Notes: generated by a model from the sequence alone, not told the origin. Shown: positions 8,377 to 17,043, counted from the first letter of the stretch. The stretch is DNA of 57,180 nt from Streptococcus sp. Marseille-Q0941 (GCF_943736975.1 NZ_CALSFO010000009.1:1-57180); one strand, 5' to 3'. Numbers and translations are program-made.

Positions 8377-9861
8377 ATGACATTGATAAAAATACTAGCT
8401 GTTGATTTAGGTGCAAGTTCTGGTCGTGTCATGCAAGCGATTTATGATGGAGAACGTCTCCAATTGTCAGAAGTTCATCGTTTTAAAAATGAAGCGGTAA
8501 CTGTCAACGATGGATTGTATTGGAATATTCTTCACTTATTCAATGAAATCAAGACAGGGATAAAAAAAGCTTCTCGTGATCAAATCCCTATCCAATCTAT
8601 TTCTGTCGATACATGGGGAGTAGATTACGCTTATCTTGATAAAAATGGGGATCTGCTTTATCAGCCACATTGTTATCGTGACAACAGGATGGGACGCTAT
8701 GAGGATGAATTCTACAAGTTAGTAGATAAGCAGACTTTGTTTACTGAAACGGGAGTTCAACCAGCGACTTATAATACAATTTTACAACTGTACGCTGATA
8801 TCAAAGAAAAACCGGAACTCATAGAGGTAGCTGATCATGTTCTGTTTATGCCTGACTTAATTAACTATCTCTTATCAGGTGTACTGGTAAATGAATATAC
8901 CATTGCCAGTACGAGTGGTTTGTTAAATAGTCAGACCCAAACTTGGTCTAGCAGTTTGTTTGCACGCTTGGGACTTCCTGAAAAATGGTTTTCTAAGGTT
9001 AGCAAAGGAGGGACAGTATTAAGAAGTCTTTCTCCAAGAATTGTTCAAAATTTGAAAATCGAACCTTTCGATGTCATAGCTGGAGCTGGGCATGACACGG
9101 CAGCGGCGGTATTAGCAGTGCCTTATGTCGATGAACAACCAACAGTATTTATCTCTTGTGGAACTTGGTCTCTTGTGGGGATGGAAAACCAAACAGTCTT
9201 GAATAGCTTGGAAGCTTTGAATGCAGGCTTGACCAATGAAGGTTGTTTTGATGGAGGAATTCGTCTCTTAAAAAATACAACAGGTTTATGGATTATCCAA
9301 GAGTTACAGAGAGATTGGCAGCTTCAAGGGGAGGAAATAGGCTTTGCAGAAATGGTTGTATTAGCGCGTGAGGTTAAGGATAACCGAAGCTTTATTAATC
9401 CAAATGCAGCAATCTTTGCTTCTCCTGGGGACATGGAAGAAAAAGTAAAAGACTACTGTAGAATGAGTGGTCAAATTGTTCCAGAGACTAAGGGAGAAGT
9501 TGTTAGGACAGTTCTTGAAAGTCTGGCCTTGGCTTATCATCAAACAGTTGAGCAACTAGAAGAGTTAACAGGTAAAGAGATTGCCCGTATTCAGATGGTG
9601 GGCGGTGGTATTCAAAATGAGCTTTTATGCCAGTTGACTGCCAATTTTGCTCGTAAGCCAGTCATTACAGGACCGATTGAAGCTAGTGCTCTGGGGAATG
9701 TTTTGTCTCAATTGTTAACTTTGGGAATTGTTCAGTCAAGAGAGGAAGCACAAAATCTCATTCGACAATCAGAATTACTGAAAAGTTATGTAGTAGAAGA
9801 TTTGGATAATGTCGAAACTAGTCAACAGTTTTTCAAGTCATTAGTAGAGAAGGGGGAGTAA
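8377..9861 (+). CDS. fucK: FGGY-family L-fuculokinase (rhamnulokinase-like)
   Basis: 494 residues, FGGY carbohydrate kinase. It has the N-terminal phosphate loop VDLGASSGRVM and a C-terminal ATP-site motif MVGGGIQNELLCQLTA. The sequence resembles rhamnulokinase (RhaB) more than E. coli FucK, as its start and the SVDTWGVDY motif show. Context with fucI, fucA and fucU makes L-fuculose the likely substrate. SD AGAAGGAG. The next gene, fucU, starts right after its stop codon. Confidence 0.82.
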   Translation: MTLIKILAVDLGASSGRVMQAIYDGERLQLSEVHRFKNEAVTVNDGLYWNILHLFNEIKTGIKKASRDQIPIQSISVDTWGVDYAYLDKNGDLLYQPHCYRDNRMGRYEDEFYKLVDKQTLFTETGVQPATYNTILQLYADIKEKPELIEVADHVLFMPDLINYLLSGVLVNEYTIASTSGLLNSQTQTWSSSLFARLGLPEKWFSKVSKGGTVLRSLSPRIVQNLKIEPFDVIAGAGHDTAAAVLAVPYVDEQPTVFISCGTWSLVGMENQTVLNSLEALNAGLTNEGCFDGGIRLLKNTTGLWIIQELQRDWQLQGEEIGFAEMVVLAREVKDNRSFINPNAAIFASPGDMEEKVKDYCRMSGQIVPETKGEVVRTVLESLALAYHQTVEQLEELTGKEIARIQMVGGGIQNELLCQLTANFARKPVITGPIEASALGNVLSQLLTLGIVQSREEAQNLIRQSELLKSYVVEDLDNVETSQQFFKSLVEKGE

Positions 9862-10284
9862 ATGTTAAAGAATATTCCTAAAATTGTTAGCCCAGAGCTA
9901 GTTAAGTATCTAATGGAGATGGGACATGGAGATGAGCTAGTAATAGCTGATGCAAATTTCCCAGCTCACAGGATCGGACAACGCGTTGTTCGTTGTGATG
10001 GTCATGGAGTTCCTGTGATTTTGGATGCTATTTTGCAACTACTACCTCTCGATACATACAGTGACTATCAAGCAGGCCTTATGCAGGTTGTACCAGGAGA
10101 TCCAACGATTCCAGTTATTTGGGATGAATATAAAACCTTACTAGGCAAGTATCATACAGGTGCATCTATCAAAGAGTTTGAACGTTTTGAATTTTACGAT
10201 CAGGCAGAGAAAGCTTATTTAGTGATTCAAACTGGAGAAAGTGCTCTTTATGGAAATATTATCCTGAAAAAAGGCGTTTTGTAA
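9862..10284 (+). CDS. fucU: L-fucose mutarotase
   Basis: 140 residues of the RbsD/FucU family, typical length. It interconverts the alpha and beta anomers of L-fucose, speeding supply of the form used by FucI. Family features visible: MGHGDELVIADANFPAH near residues 20-36 with His22 and His36, and the C-terminal YGNIILKKGV. It starts immediately after the fucK stop, with SD AAGGGGGAG inside the end of fucK. It is the last gene of the main operon; a stem-loop follows. Confidence 0.9.
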   Translation: MLKNIPKIVSPELVKYLMEMGHGDELVIADANFPAHRIGQRVVRCDGHGVPVILDAILQLLPLDTYSDYQAGLMQVVPGDPTIPVIWDEYKTLLGKYHTGASIKEFERFEFYDQAEKAYLVIQTGESALYGNIILKKGVL

Positions 10285-10291
10285 AAAATAA

Positions 10292-10318
10292 GGGGGATGT
10301 GGGGCTTCCCACTCCCTT
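10292..10318 (+). terminator. Weak terminator or stem-loop after fucU
   Basis: GGGGGA-t-GTGGG pairs with CCCAC-TCCCTT around a 4-base loop, with one bulge and two G-U pairs. It has no clean T-tract, so read-through into fucO is likely. Confidence 0.45.
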
Positions 10319-10354
10319 CATTTGCGATTTATTTGTTAAAAAAATCACAAACAT

Positions 10355-10383
10355 TTGAAAATATAGGGAATATATTATATAAT
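10355..10383 (+). promoter_or_regulatory. Separate promoter for fucO
   Basis: -35 TTGAAA (10355-10360), 17-base spacer, -10 TATAAT (10378-10383), 42 bases before the fucO start codon. Confidence 0.75.
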
Positions 10384-10425
10384 TAACCTAAATATAAAGC
10401 GTGAAAAACGCAAGGAGGAAAAAAT

Positions 10426-11577
10426 ATGGCAACATTTTACGTTCCAGCAGTCAACCTTATTGGTAAAGGTGTGGTAAATGAAGTTGGTCCTTATGTTAAG
10501 GAGTTGGGCTATACTAAGGCTCTTTTAGTGACAGATAAGTATATTGAATCAAGTGATATCTTGCCAAAAATTTTAAAACCTTTAGATGATGAAGGAATTG
10601 CTTATGTTATTTTTAGTGATGTTGAACCTAACCCTACTTGTAAAAATGTCATGGATGGGGTTGCTGCTTTGAAAGAGAATAACTGTGACTTTATCATCTC
10701 TGTCGGTGGTGGCTCTCCACAGGATGCAGCTAGCTGTATTTCTGTAATCGCTACTAATGGCGGTAAGCCACAGGATTATGAAGGTTTGCATAAGTCTGCT
10801 CAAAAAGGCCTTCCTGTTGTAGCTATCAATACTACTGCAGGTACATCAGCAGAAATTACTATCAACTACGTTATCACTGATGAAGAACGTAAGGTTAAAA
10901 TGGTAATGGTTGATAAGAACAGTCTTGCTCTTATCTCTGTTAATGACCCTGAATTGATGGTTTCAAAACCTCAAGCTTTGACTGCTGCTACTGGTATGGA
11001 TGCTCTTACTCACGCTGTTGAAGCTTTGGTAACACCAGGTGCTTATGATGTGACTAAGAAACTCTCTATCGGAGCTATCGAGCTGATCAAAGAATATCTT
11101 CCACGTGCAGTAGAAAACGGACACGACATCGAAGCTCGTGAGGGTATGGTTAATGCTATATTCCTTGGAGGAATGAGCTTTAACAATGCTGGGCTCGGCT
11201 ATGTTCACTCAATGGCTCACCAATTGGGTGCAGTCTATAACTTGCCTCATGGTGTTTGCTGTGCCATGCTTTTGCCAGTTGTTGAGCGTGAAAATGCCAA
11301 ACGTGTACCTGTAGCCTTCCGTAATGTTGCTAAGGCCTTGGGTATGCAAATCGAAGGAAAATCAGATGAAGAATGTGCTGCTTATGCTATTTCTGAAATT
11401 GAAAAACTTTCTGAAACTGTCGGTATTCCTAAGAAATTGACAGAACTTGGTATCGAAGAAAAAGACTTTGACTTTGAATACCTTTCTATGAATGCCTTGA
11501 TTGATGCTTGTGCACCAGGTAATCCATTCATGCCAACTTTGGAAGAAACCATTGCTTTCTATAAGGAATTGTTCTAA
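10426..11577 (+). CDS. fucO: Iron-containing alcohol dehydrogenase, lactaldehyde reductase
   Basis: 383 residues of the group III iron-dependent alcohol dehydrogenase family. The NAD site GGGSPQDAA (about 95-103) and iron-site motifs TGMDALTHAVEAL and HSMAHQLGAVYNLPHG are present with their Asp and His ligands. In fucose catabolism it reduces L-lactaldehyde to 1,2-propanediol and regenerates NAD+. SD AAGGAGG. It has its own near-consensus promoter, so it may also work outside fucose growth, for example as a general aldehyde reductase. Confidence 0.87.
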   Translation: MATFYVPAVNLIGKGVVNEVGPYVKELGYTKALLVTDKYIESSDILPKILKPLDDEGIAYVIFSDVEPNPTCKNVMDGVAALKENNCDFIISVGGGSPQDAASCISVIATNGGKPQDYEGLHKSAQKGLPVVAINTTAGTSAEITINYVITDEERKVKMVMVDKNSLALISVNDPELMVSKPQALTAATGMDALTHAVEALVTPGAYDVTKKLSIGAIELIKEYLPRAVENGHDIEAREGMVNAIFLGGMSFNNAGLGYVHSMAHQLGAVYNLPHGVCCAMLLPVVERENAKRVPVAFRNVAKALGMQIEGKSDEECAAYAISEIEKLSETVGIPKKLTELGIEEKDFDFEYLSMNALIDACAPGNPFMPTLEETIAFYKELF

Positions 11578-11713
11578 GCAAAGCTACTTTTGAATTTTTT
11601 TTAGGGATAGTAAATTTAAGATTCTTACATTACGAATTCCTCCCGAATATTCAAATAATGTATTAGGGAATCAAATACTATTCCTATGATTTAAAAACAA
11701 TAATATTTAAGAA

Positions 11714-11741
11714 GAACTATCCTTGTGATAGTTCTTTTTTG
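11714..11741 (+). terminator. Rho-independent terminator after fucO
   Basis: GAACTATC-cttgt-GATAGTTC followed by TTTTTT. Its T-tract ends 8 bases before the extended -10 of the next operon, so the terminator and the next promoter are packed together. Confidence 0.8.
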
Positions 11742-11748
11742 GAAAATT

Positions 11749-11757
11749 TGATATGCT
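11749..11757 (+). promoter_or_regulatory. Extended -10 promoter, predicted leaderless start
   Basis: TGATATGCT fits TGn-TATAAT. Counting from the -10, +1 falls on the A of the ATG at 11764. No proper SD stands before that ATG (only AGGA two bases away). No clear -35 is seen. Confidence 0.55.
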
Positions 11758-11763
11758 AGGATT

Positions 11764-13035
11764 ATGAAGAAAATCAAAATCGATGTAGTGGCCCTTCCCT
11801 TAAGTGGGCATCTCTATCCTACGATGAATTTACTTGCACCACTATTACAAAATCCTCAGTATGAGATTCGTTTATTTACAGGTCCTCAGAAAAAGGCTGT
11901 TGCAGAGGCGGTTGGTTTTCAAGTTCTTCCCATTTTAGAAGGACACGTAAAGGAATTTGAAAAAGCTGCCAACAATAAGGAGCAGTTAGGAATTTTTTCA
12001 GCCTATCGGCAGTTGTCTGCTAGTCTTGATTTGATAAACCTAGTTTCGGACCAATTAATCCAAGAATGGACAAATCATCGTCCGGATATTGTTATAGTGG
12101 ACTTTATCACACTATCTGGTGGCCTTGTAGCTAATCAACTTGGAATTCCCTGGATAACTACCATGGCTACACAATTTGTTTTAGAGACTACTGATGGGCC
12201 TCCTTGTTTTATTGGTGGCATGGGGAGTCCAAAGAATTTTTGGCAGGCTACAATACAATTTTTGGGGAGAAAAGCAACTCGTATAGTAAAACGTATTGTA
12301 TCTTTTTCATTCCGTAATCGCTTAAAGAGATATAAATTTAAATTATATAACCAACTCGGTCATGAGACCATTTATTCTCGGTATTCCATTCTTGCTATTG
12401 GCATGAAAGAGTTAGAACTTAAAAAGGGCTTTCCAGATCATTTTCTCTGGGTGGGGCCCTCTGGAGCTTCTGTTGAGGCTGGAGAGGATTATCCATTAGA
12501 TTTGTCGTTTTTCCCTAATCGAAAAAAGGTTTTGGTTACTTGTGGGACACAACTAGCTTGGGCTAAAGAAAATTTGATCTATCAAGCTAAGCAACTTGCG
12601 AAAGCTCATCCGGATTGTCACTTTTTTGTGACTCGCGGCGTTGGTGGGGAAGCTTTTCAATGTGAGAATCTCATGGAGAATTTGTCCGTTGTTTCTTATC
12701 TTCCTTATAAGGAGTATATACCTAAGATGAATTATGTCATTCATCATGGTGGGGCTGGGATTTTTTATCAATGCATTATTTATGGTAAGCCAGCTTTGAT
12801 ACTACCTCATGATTATGATCAATTTGATTATGCCGTTCGTGGGGTTGAGGCCGGTGTTGCTTTCACAGCTAAAAGAGATAATAGTAAGGCCATTGGACAA
12901 TCCTTTGAGGAACTGTTAGCTAAAGAAAATTGGCCAGAATTAGAGACTTTGCGTCAAGCAGCACAGTCTTATCATCCGACGGAAATTTTAGAGAACGAAA
13001 TTCATCGTCTGTTAGCAGATAAGGAGAAAGAATGA
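11764..13035 (+). CDS. GT1-family (MGT-like) UDP-glycosyltransferase
   Basis: 423 residues with a GT-B fold of the MGT/UGT superfamily, as in enzymes that glycosylate macrolides, sterols or lipids. The N-terminal acceptor domain carries SGHLYPTMNLL (about 14-24). The C-terminal donor site carries HHGGAG followed by YGKPALILPHDYDQ, the nucleotide-sugar signature. A basic stretch around residues 175-200 could favour membrane contact. It is first in a five-gene operon and overlaps the next gene by 4 bases. Acceptor and sugar are unknown. The start ATG has no convincing SD and is probably leaderless. Confidence 0.75.
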   Translation: MKKIKIDVVALPLSGHLYPTMNLLAPLLQNPQYEIRLFTGPQKKAVAEAVGFQVLPILEGHVKEFEKAANNKEQLGIFSAYRQLSASLDLINLVSDQLIQEWTNHRPDIVIVDFITLSGGLVANQLGIPWITTMATQFVLETTDGPPCFIGGMGSPKNFWQATIQFLGRKATRIVKRIVSFSFRNRLKRYKFKLYNQLGHETIYSRYSILAIGMKELELKKGFPDHFLWVGPSGASVEAGEDYPLDLSFFPNRKKVLVTCGTQLAWAKENLIYQAKQLAKAHPDCHFFVTRGVGGEAFQCENLMENLSVVSYLPYKEYIPKMNYVIHHGGAGIFYQCIIYGKPALILPHDYDQFDYAVRGVEAGVAFTAKRDNSKAIGQSFEELLAKENWPELETLRQAAQSYHPTEILENEIHRLLADKEKE

Positions 13036-14015
13036 TGAAAAAAGTATTAGTTACAGGAGCCACTGGTTTCTTGGGTAAATATGTAGTAGAAGAATTAGTT
13101 GAGCATGGTTACCAAGTGCGAGCTTTTGGAAGAAATAGAAAAACTGGTCACTCTTTAGAGAATTCTTCGGTCAGTTTTTTTCAAGGGGATTTGACCAAAA
13201 CTGAGGATGTGACAGAAGCCTGTAAGGGGATGGATATGGTCGTTCATGCGGGAGCTCTGTCAACAGTTTGGGGCCCGTGGGAAGATTTTTATCAGGCCAA
13301 TGTTTTAGGAACTAAAACTGTTCTCGAAGCTTGTCGTCAAGCTGGGATTCAGCGCTTAGTCTACGTATCCTCACCAAGTGTTTATGCTGCTCCTAAGGAT
13401 CAATTAGCTATCAAAGAAAGTGATGCTCCAGAGGAAAACAATCTCAATAACTATATCCGTAGTAAATTGGCTTCTGAGAAACTCTTTAAAGATTATCCAG
13501 ATGTTCCTAGTATCATCTTGAGACCTCGTGGACTTTTTGGGATTGGGGATACCAGTATTTTGCCACGGGTAATCAATCTTAGTCAAAAAATAGGAATTCC
13601 TTTGATTGGAGATGGGCGTCAGCTCATGGACATGACTTGTGTGGAAAATGTAGCTTTAGCAATTCGTTTAGCTTTGGAAGCTCCAGAAGCAAAAGGTGAT
13701 ATCTATAACATTACTAATGGCGAGCCAAGAGCTTTTAGGGATTTGCTAGAAGAAAGTTTGACAGGTTTGGGTTATCCAATCAAATATAGAAAAATTCCAG
13801 CAGCTCTATTATCGGGAATTGCTAGTAGTTTAGAATTTCTTTATAAGACTCTGAATCTTAAAGGGGAGCCAGCCCTGACACGCTATACCTATTACCTGCT
13901 TCGTTATAGTCAGACTCTTGATATTAGTAAGGCTGAGAAGGAGCTGGGTTATCATCCAAAAATAAGTATTTCAGAAGGGATTGAGCAATATGTCCAAGAT
14001 TATCGAAAGCATTGA
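13032..14015 (+). CDS. NAD(P)-dependent epimerase/dehydratase (SDR, 3-beta-HSD-like)
   Basis: 327 residues, extended short-chain dehydrogenase. The Rossmann motif GATGFLGKYV lies at about 8-17, and the catalytic YxxxK appears as YIRSK near residue 140. The sequence class is close to 3-beta-hydroxysteroid dehydrogenase/OleD-type reductases rather than nucleotide-sugar epimerases (inference). In this operon it could reduce a beta-keto product made by the FabH-like enzyme. It overlaps the glycosyltransferase gene by 4 bases and the hydrolase gene by 26. Confidence 0.75.
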   Translation: MMKKVLVTGATGFLGKYVVEELVEHGYQVRAFGRNRKTGHSLENSSVSFFQGDLTKTEDVTEACKGMDMVVHAGALSTVWGPWEDFYQANVLGTKTVLEACRQAGIQRLVYVSSPSVYAAPKDQLAIKESDAPEENNLNNYIRSKLASEKLFKDYPDVPSIILRPRGLFGIGDTSILPRVINLSQKIGIPLIGDGRQLMDMTCVENVALAIRLALEAPEAKGDIYNITNGEPRAFRDLLEESLTGLGYPIKYRKIPAALLSGIASSLEFLYKTLNLKGEPALTRYTYYLLRYSQTLDISKAEKELGYHPKISISEGIEQYVQDYRKH

Positions 14016-14805
14016 GTATTTCCCAGCAGGATATTGTACTAGTTATGCCGGTTTGCTATTTAAGGGTGTCCAGAATAGAAAGATGACTTTTCCAGCGGGT
14101 GCCTTTTTAATCAAGCATAGGGAAAAGGGGCATCTGCTTTATGATACTGGCTATCACTATGATATTAAGAGGAAACTTCGTTATGGTTTTTATCGTCTAG
14201 GAACGCCAGTTCAAATGACGAACAAGGATCAGATTTCACATTTGCTGGAAGCTAAAGGAATGAAGCCAGAAGACATTAACTATGTCTTGCTATCTCATCT
14301 ACATCCAGATCATCTGGGAGGGGCTAGCTTCTTTCCTCATGCAAACTTTATCCTGACTCAGGAAGTGTATGAAGTATACCAGAAACCAAAACTAAAAGAT
14401 TTAATTTTTAAAGAATTTTTGCCGGCTACTTTTGAGGAAAGGTTGACAGTTATTAAGGCAGATCAGCAGAATGCTAACTTTAACTATCGGCCTACCAAGG
14501 ATCTTTTCGGAGACGGAAGTATCCTTGTAGCTTCGATAGATGGGCATGCCAAGGGGCAAGCTTGTCTCTTTATTCCAGACTATCATCTCTTTATCGCGGC
14601 GGATCTTTGTTGGGGAATAGACCTCTTACCTTATACCAAGCAGATGCATTTGATTCCTTCCTTGGTTCAAGATAGCAAGGCTGACTATATTAAGGGAACA
14701 GAGTTACTGGAAGAAGTCTTGAGAGATGGTATTGAGGTAGTTGTCAGTCATGACCCTGTAGAAAGGATTGAGCGGATTTTGTATGAAAAAAATAACCTTT
14801 CTTAA
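13990..14805 (+). CDS. Metallo-beta-lactamase-fold hydrolase
   Basis: 271 residues from the ATG at 13990; AGAAGG stands 11 bases upstream, better placed than for the in-frame TTG at 13981. The metal-binding motif HLHPDHLGG (HxHxDH) and later DGHAKGQ and SHDP supply the two-metal site. The sequence class resembles N-acyl-homoserine-lactone lactonases, which open lactone or thioester-like bonds. Here it may act on a lactone or thioester intermediate; that is inference. Both ends overlap neighbouring genes. Confidence 0.75.
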   Translation: MSKIIESIEYFPAGYCTSYAGLLFKGVQNRKMTFPAGAFLIKHREKGHLLYDTGYHYDIKRKLRYGFYRLGTPVQMTNKDQISHLLEAKGMKPEDINYVLLSHLHPDHLGGASFFPHANFILTQEVYEVYQKPKLKDLIFKEFLPATFEERLTVIKADQQNANFNYRPTKDLFGDGSILVASIDGHAKGQACLFIPDYHLFIAADLCWGIDLLPYTKQMHLIPSLVQDSKADYIKGTELLEEVLRDGIEVVVSHDPVERIERILYEKNNLS

Positions 14806-16045
14806 AACGTTTATCCAAACTCGTTGGCTTCATCATTTTAAGTCTCGAGAAGCTTTAGAAAACTATCAGAAAAAGCAACTAGCTGCCTATATGGCATTTC
14901 TTAAACGTGAGTCGCCTTATTTTAAAAATGGTGTACCTAGCGAATTTGACCATATGGACAAAGCTTTTATGATGGCTCATTTTAATGAGCTCAACACCCA
15001 AGGAGTGGATCGAGACGAGGCCTTAGCTTTGGCTATCGAAAGTGAAAAGACTCGAAATTTCACAGAGCTTAAAGGAGAAATAGCTGTCGGTTTGTCCTCA
15101 GGGACGTCCGGGCATCGGGGAATCTTTATCACAACCGAAAAAGAGCGAAGTATGTGGGCGGCGGCAATCCTAGCCAAGATGTTGCCTAAAGGTCAACTTT
15201 TTGGACACCGCATCGCCTTTTTCCTGAGAGCTGATAATGAACTCTATCAGACCATCAATACAGCACTTATTCGTTTAGAGTACTTTGATATTTTCAAGAA
15301 TACAGATGAGCACATGGAGCGTCTCAATAGTTATCAACCGACTATTGTAGTGGCACCTGCTTCTATGTTGATTGAATTGAGCAAGCTCCTAAAAGCCGGA
15401 GAGCTAAAGATTCATCCACAAAAAATCGTCTCAGTGGCAGAAATATTGGAAGATAGTGATAGAGAACGGATTGCTGATGCTTTTTCTCTATCCATTATTG
15501 ACCAAGTCTACCAGGCAACCGAAGGTTTTCTAGCTTGTACTTGCCCTGCTGGCAATCTTCATCTCAATGAAGATATCATATTTGTAGAAAAACACTATCT
15601 GGACGATCGACGTTTTTATCCAGTGATTACAGACTTTAAACGAAGCAGTCAGCCTGTTTATCGCTATCAGCTCAACGATATCTTAGTTGAAAATCCTGAA
15701 CCTTGCCCATGTGGATCTCATTACACAAGAATTGACAAGGTCGAAGGTCGATCTGATGATATTTTCTACTTTGAAGGGCTAGATGGAGGTCAAGTCACGA
15801 TTTTTCCTGACTTTATCAGACGTTGTATTCTCTTTGTGGAGAATGTCGGAGATTACCAAGTCAAACAACATTCTGAGAAGTTAGTGGAAGTTTGCCTGAG
15901 TCGGAGGGACGAGCAAGTAGAAACAGCGATTATAGAGCAGTTTCGACTCTTGGCGCAACAAAAAGAGTTTAAAGAACCTGAAATACAATTTTCAGATTAT
16001 CACTGGGATACTAGTCGTAAACTCAAACGTATCCAACGTTTATAA
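14783..16045 (+). CDS. F390-synthetase/PaaK-like adenylate-forming enzyme
   Basis: 420 residues from the ATG at 14783 (AGAAAGGA upstream; an in-frame TTG at 14768 is possible). The phosphate loop LSSGTSGHRG (about residues 105-114) and a Cys cluster (ACTCP; CPCGS) match ANL-type ligases related to phenylacetate-CoA ligase and so-called coenzyme F390 synthetases. Streptococci do not make coenzyme F420, so the F390 name says nothing about the substrate. It probably activates a carboxylic acid as acyl-AMP. It overlaps the hydrolase gene by 23 bases and lies 14 bases before the ketosynthase gene. Confidence 0.72.
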   Translation: MKKITFLKTFIQTRWLHHFKSREALENYQKKQLAAYMAFLKRESPYFKNGVPSEFDHMDKAFMMAHFNELNTQGVDRDEALALAIESEKTRNFTELKGEIAVGLSSGTSGHRGIFITTEKERSMWAAAILAKMLPKGQLFGHRIAFFLRADNELYQTINTALIRLEYFDIFKNTDEHMERLNSYQPTIVVAPASMLIELSKLLKAGELKIHPQKIVSVAEILEDSDRERIADAFSLSIIDQVYQATEGFLACTCPAGNLHLNEDIIFVEKHYLDDRRFYPVITDFKRSSQPVYRYQLNDILVENPEPCPCGSHYTRIDKVEGRSDDIFYFEGLDGGQVTIFPDFIRRCILFVENVGDYQVKQHSEKLVEVCLSRRDEQVETAIIEQFRLLAQQKEFKEPEIQFSDYHWDTSRKLKRIQRL

Positions 16046-16059
16046 AAGGACAAAAAATT

Positions 16060-17004
16060 ATGACAGAAGTAAAAAGACATGTAGAAATCGCAGGCTATGG
16101 AGTTTGCCTTCCCAAAAATACAGTGCAATTTAAAGACCAGACCCGTCATCGCGTGGTTGAAAATGAAGAAACGCAGCTAGATTTGGCAGAAGCGGCTATC
16201 CAAGCTGCACTTGAAAATGCAAATTTGAGTATGAAAGACATTGATTACCTTGTATCAGCTAGTGCGGTTGGTGTTCAGCCTATTCCTTATACAGCGGCTT
16301 TGATTCATGAACGTGTGGCAAAAGGGCTCTCTATCCCAGCTATGGATATTAATACGACTTGTACAAGTTTTATCTCTGCTCTATCAACCATGTCACATTT
16401 GATTGAAGCCGGAGAATATAATCGCGTTTTGATTGTATCCAGTGAGGTTGGAAGTTTAGGGCTTAATCCAAAGCAAAAAGAAAGTTTTGAGCTCTTTAGT
16501 GATGGGGCAGCAGCCTTTATTTTCCAAAAAAGTAATCAGGACAAAGGAGTTATCGCTAGTCTCCAACGAACTTGGTCAGAGGGGGCTCACGATACAGAGA
16601 TTCGTGGAGGTTTGACTTCTTATCAACCAAAAGAATACTCTGAAGCGACTAAGACAAATTTCATGTTTGACATGAAGGGTAAAAAAATCCTCTTGCTTTC
16701 TGCTCGTGTCATTCCAGAAATGTTCCAAGAATTCCAAGAGAAATCAGGTATTTCTAAAGATGCTGTAGACTTTATTATTCCTCACCAAGCTAGTCGTGCT
16801 CTTCCTTTGGTTATGGGAAAATTGGGAGTAGATGAAGACAAGTACCTGAATCTCGTTACTGACTATGGGAATATGGTTTCTGTTGCGGTACCTTTTGGTT
16901 TAGCCTATGCACTTGATCATGGTTATGTAAAAGAAGGAGATACCATCTTCTTGATGGGAACTGCAGCTGGTATGACGGTCAATATGTTGGCTTTGAAATT
17001 ATAA
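16060..17004 (+). CDS. FabH-like 3-oxoacyl-ACP synthase III / OleA-like ketosynthase
   Basis: 314 residues with the thiolase fold. The complete Cys-His-Asn triad is visible: Cys in NTTCTSF (about 105), His in IPHQAS (about 241), Asn in DYGNMVS (about 271). It makes a carbon-carbon bond by decarboxylative or head-to-head Claisen condensation. The housekeeping FabH of streptococci lies in the fab cluster, so this is a dedicated second copy (inference). It is last in the five-gene operon, SD AAAAGGAC, followed by a strong terminator. Confidence 0.78.
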   Translation: MTEVKRHVEIAGYGVCLPKNTVQFKDQTRHRVVENEETQLDLAEAAIQAALENANLSMKDIDYLVSASAVGVQPIPYTAALIHERVAKGLSIPAMDINTTCTSFISALSTMSHLIEAGEYNRVLIVSSEVGSLGLNPKQKESFELFSDGAAAFIFQKSNQDKGVIASLQRTWSEGAHDTEIRGGLTSYQPKEYSEATKTNFMFDMKGKKILLLSARVIPEMFQEFQEKSGISKDAVDFIIPHQASRALPLVMGKLGVDEDKYLNLVTDYGNMVSVAVPFGLAYALDHGYVKEGDTIFLMGTAAGMTVNMLALKL

Positions 17005-17008
17005 AATG

Positions 17009-17043
17009 AGAGCAGGCTCAGATAAGAGGCCTGCTCTTTTAAT
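17009..17043 (+). terminator. Rho-independent terminator of the five-gene operon
   Basis: AGAGCAGGC pairs with GCCTGCTCT, followed by TTTT. Confidence 0.85.

Noticed and set aside
10399..10411. Small hairpin GCGT-gaaaa-ACGC before fucO
   Set aside because: Only four base pairs; too short to claim a function.
13990..14805. Quorum-quenching AHL lactonase
   Set aside because: The fold and HxHxDH motif fit, but the gene is locked inside a biosynthetic operon, so an intermediate of that pathway is a better guess than homoserine lactones.
14783..16045. Coenzyme F390 synthetase function
   Set aside because: The family name comes from methanogens. No coenzyme F420 pathway is seen or expected here, so only adenylate-forming activity is claimed.
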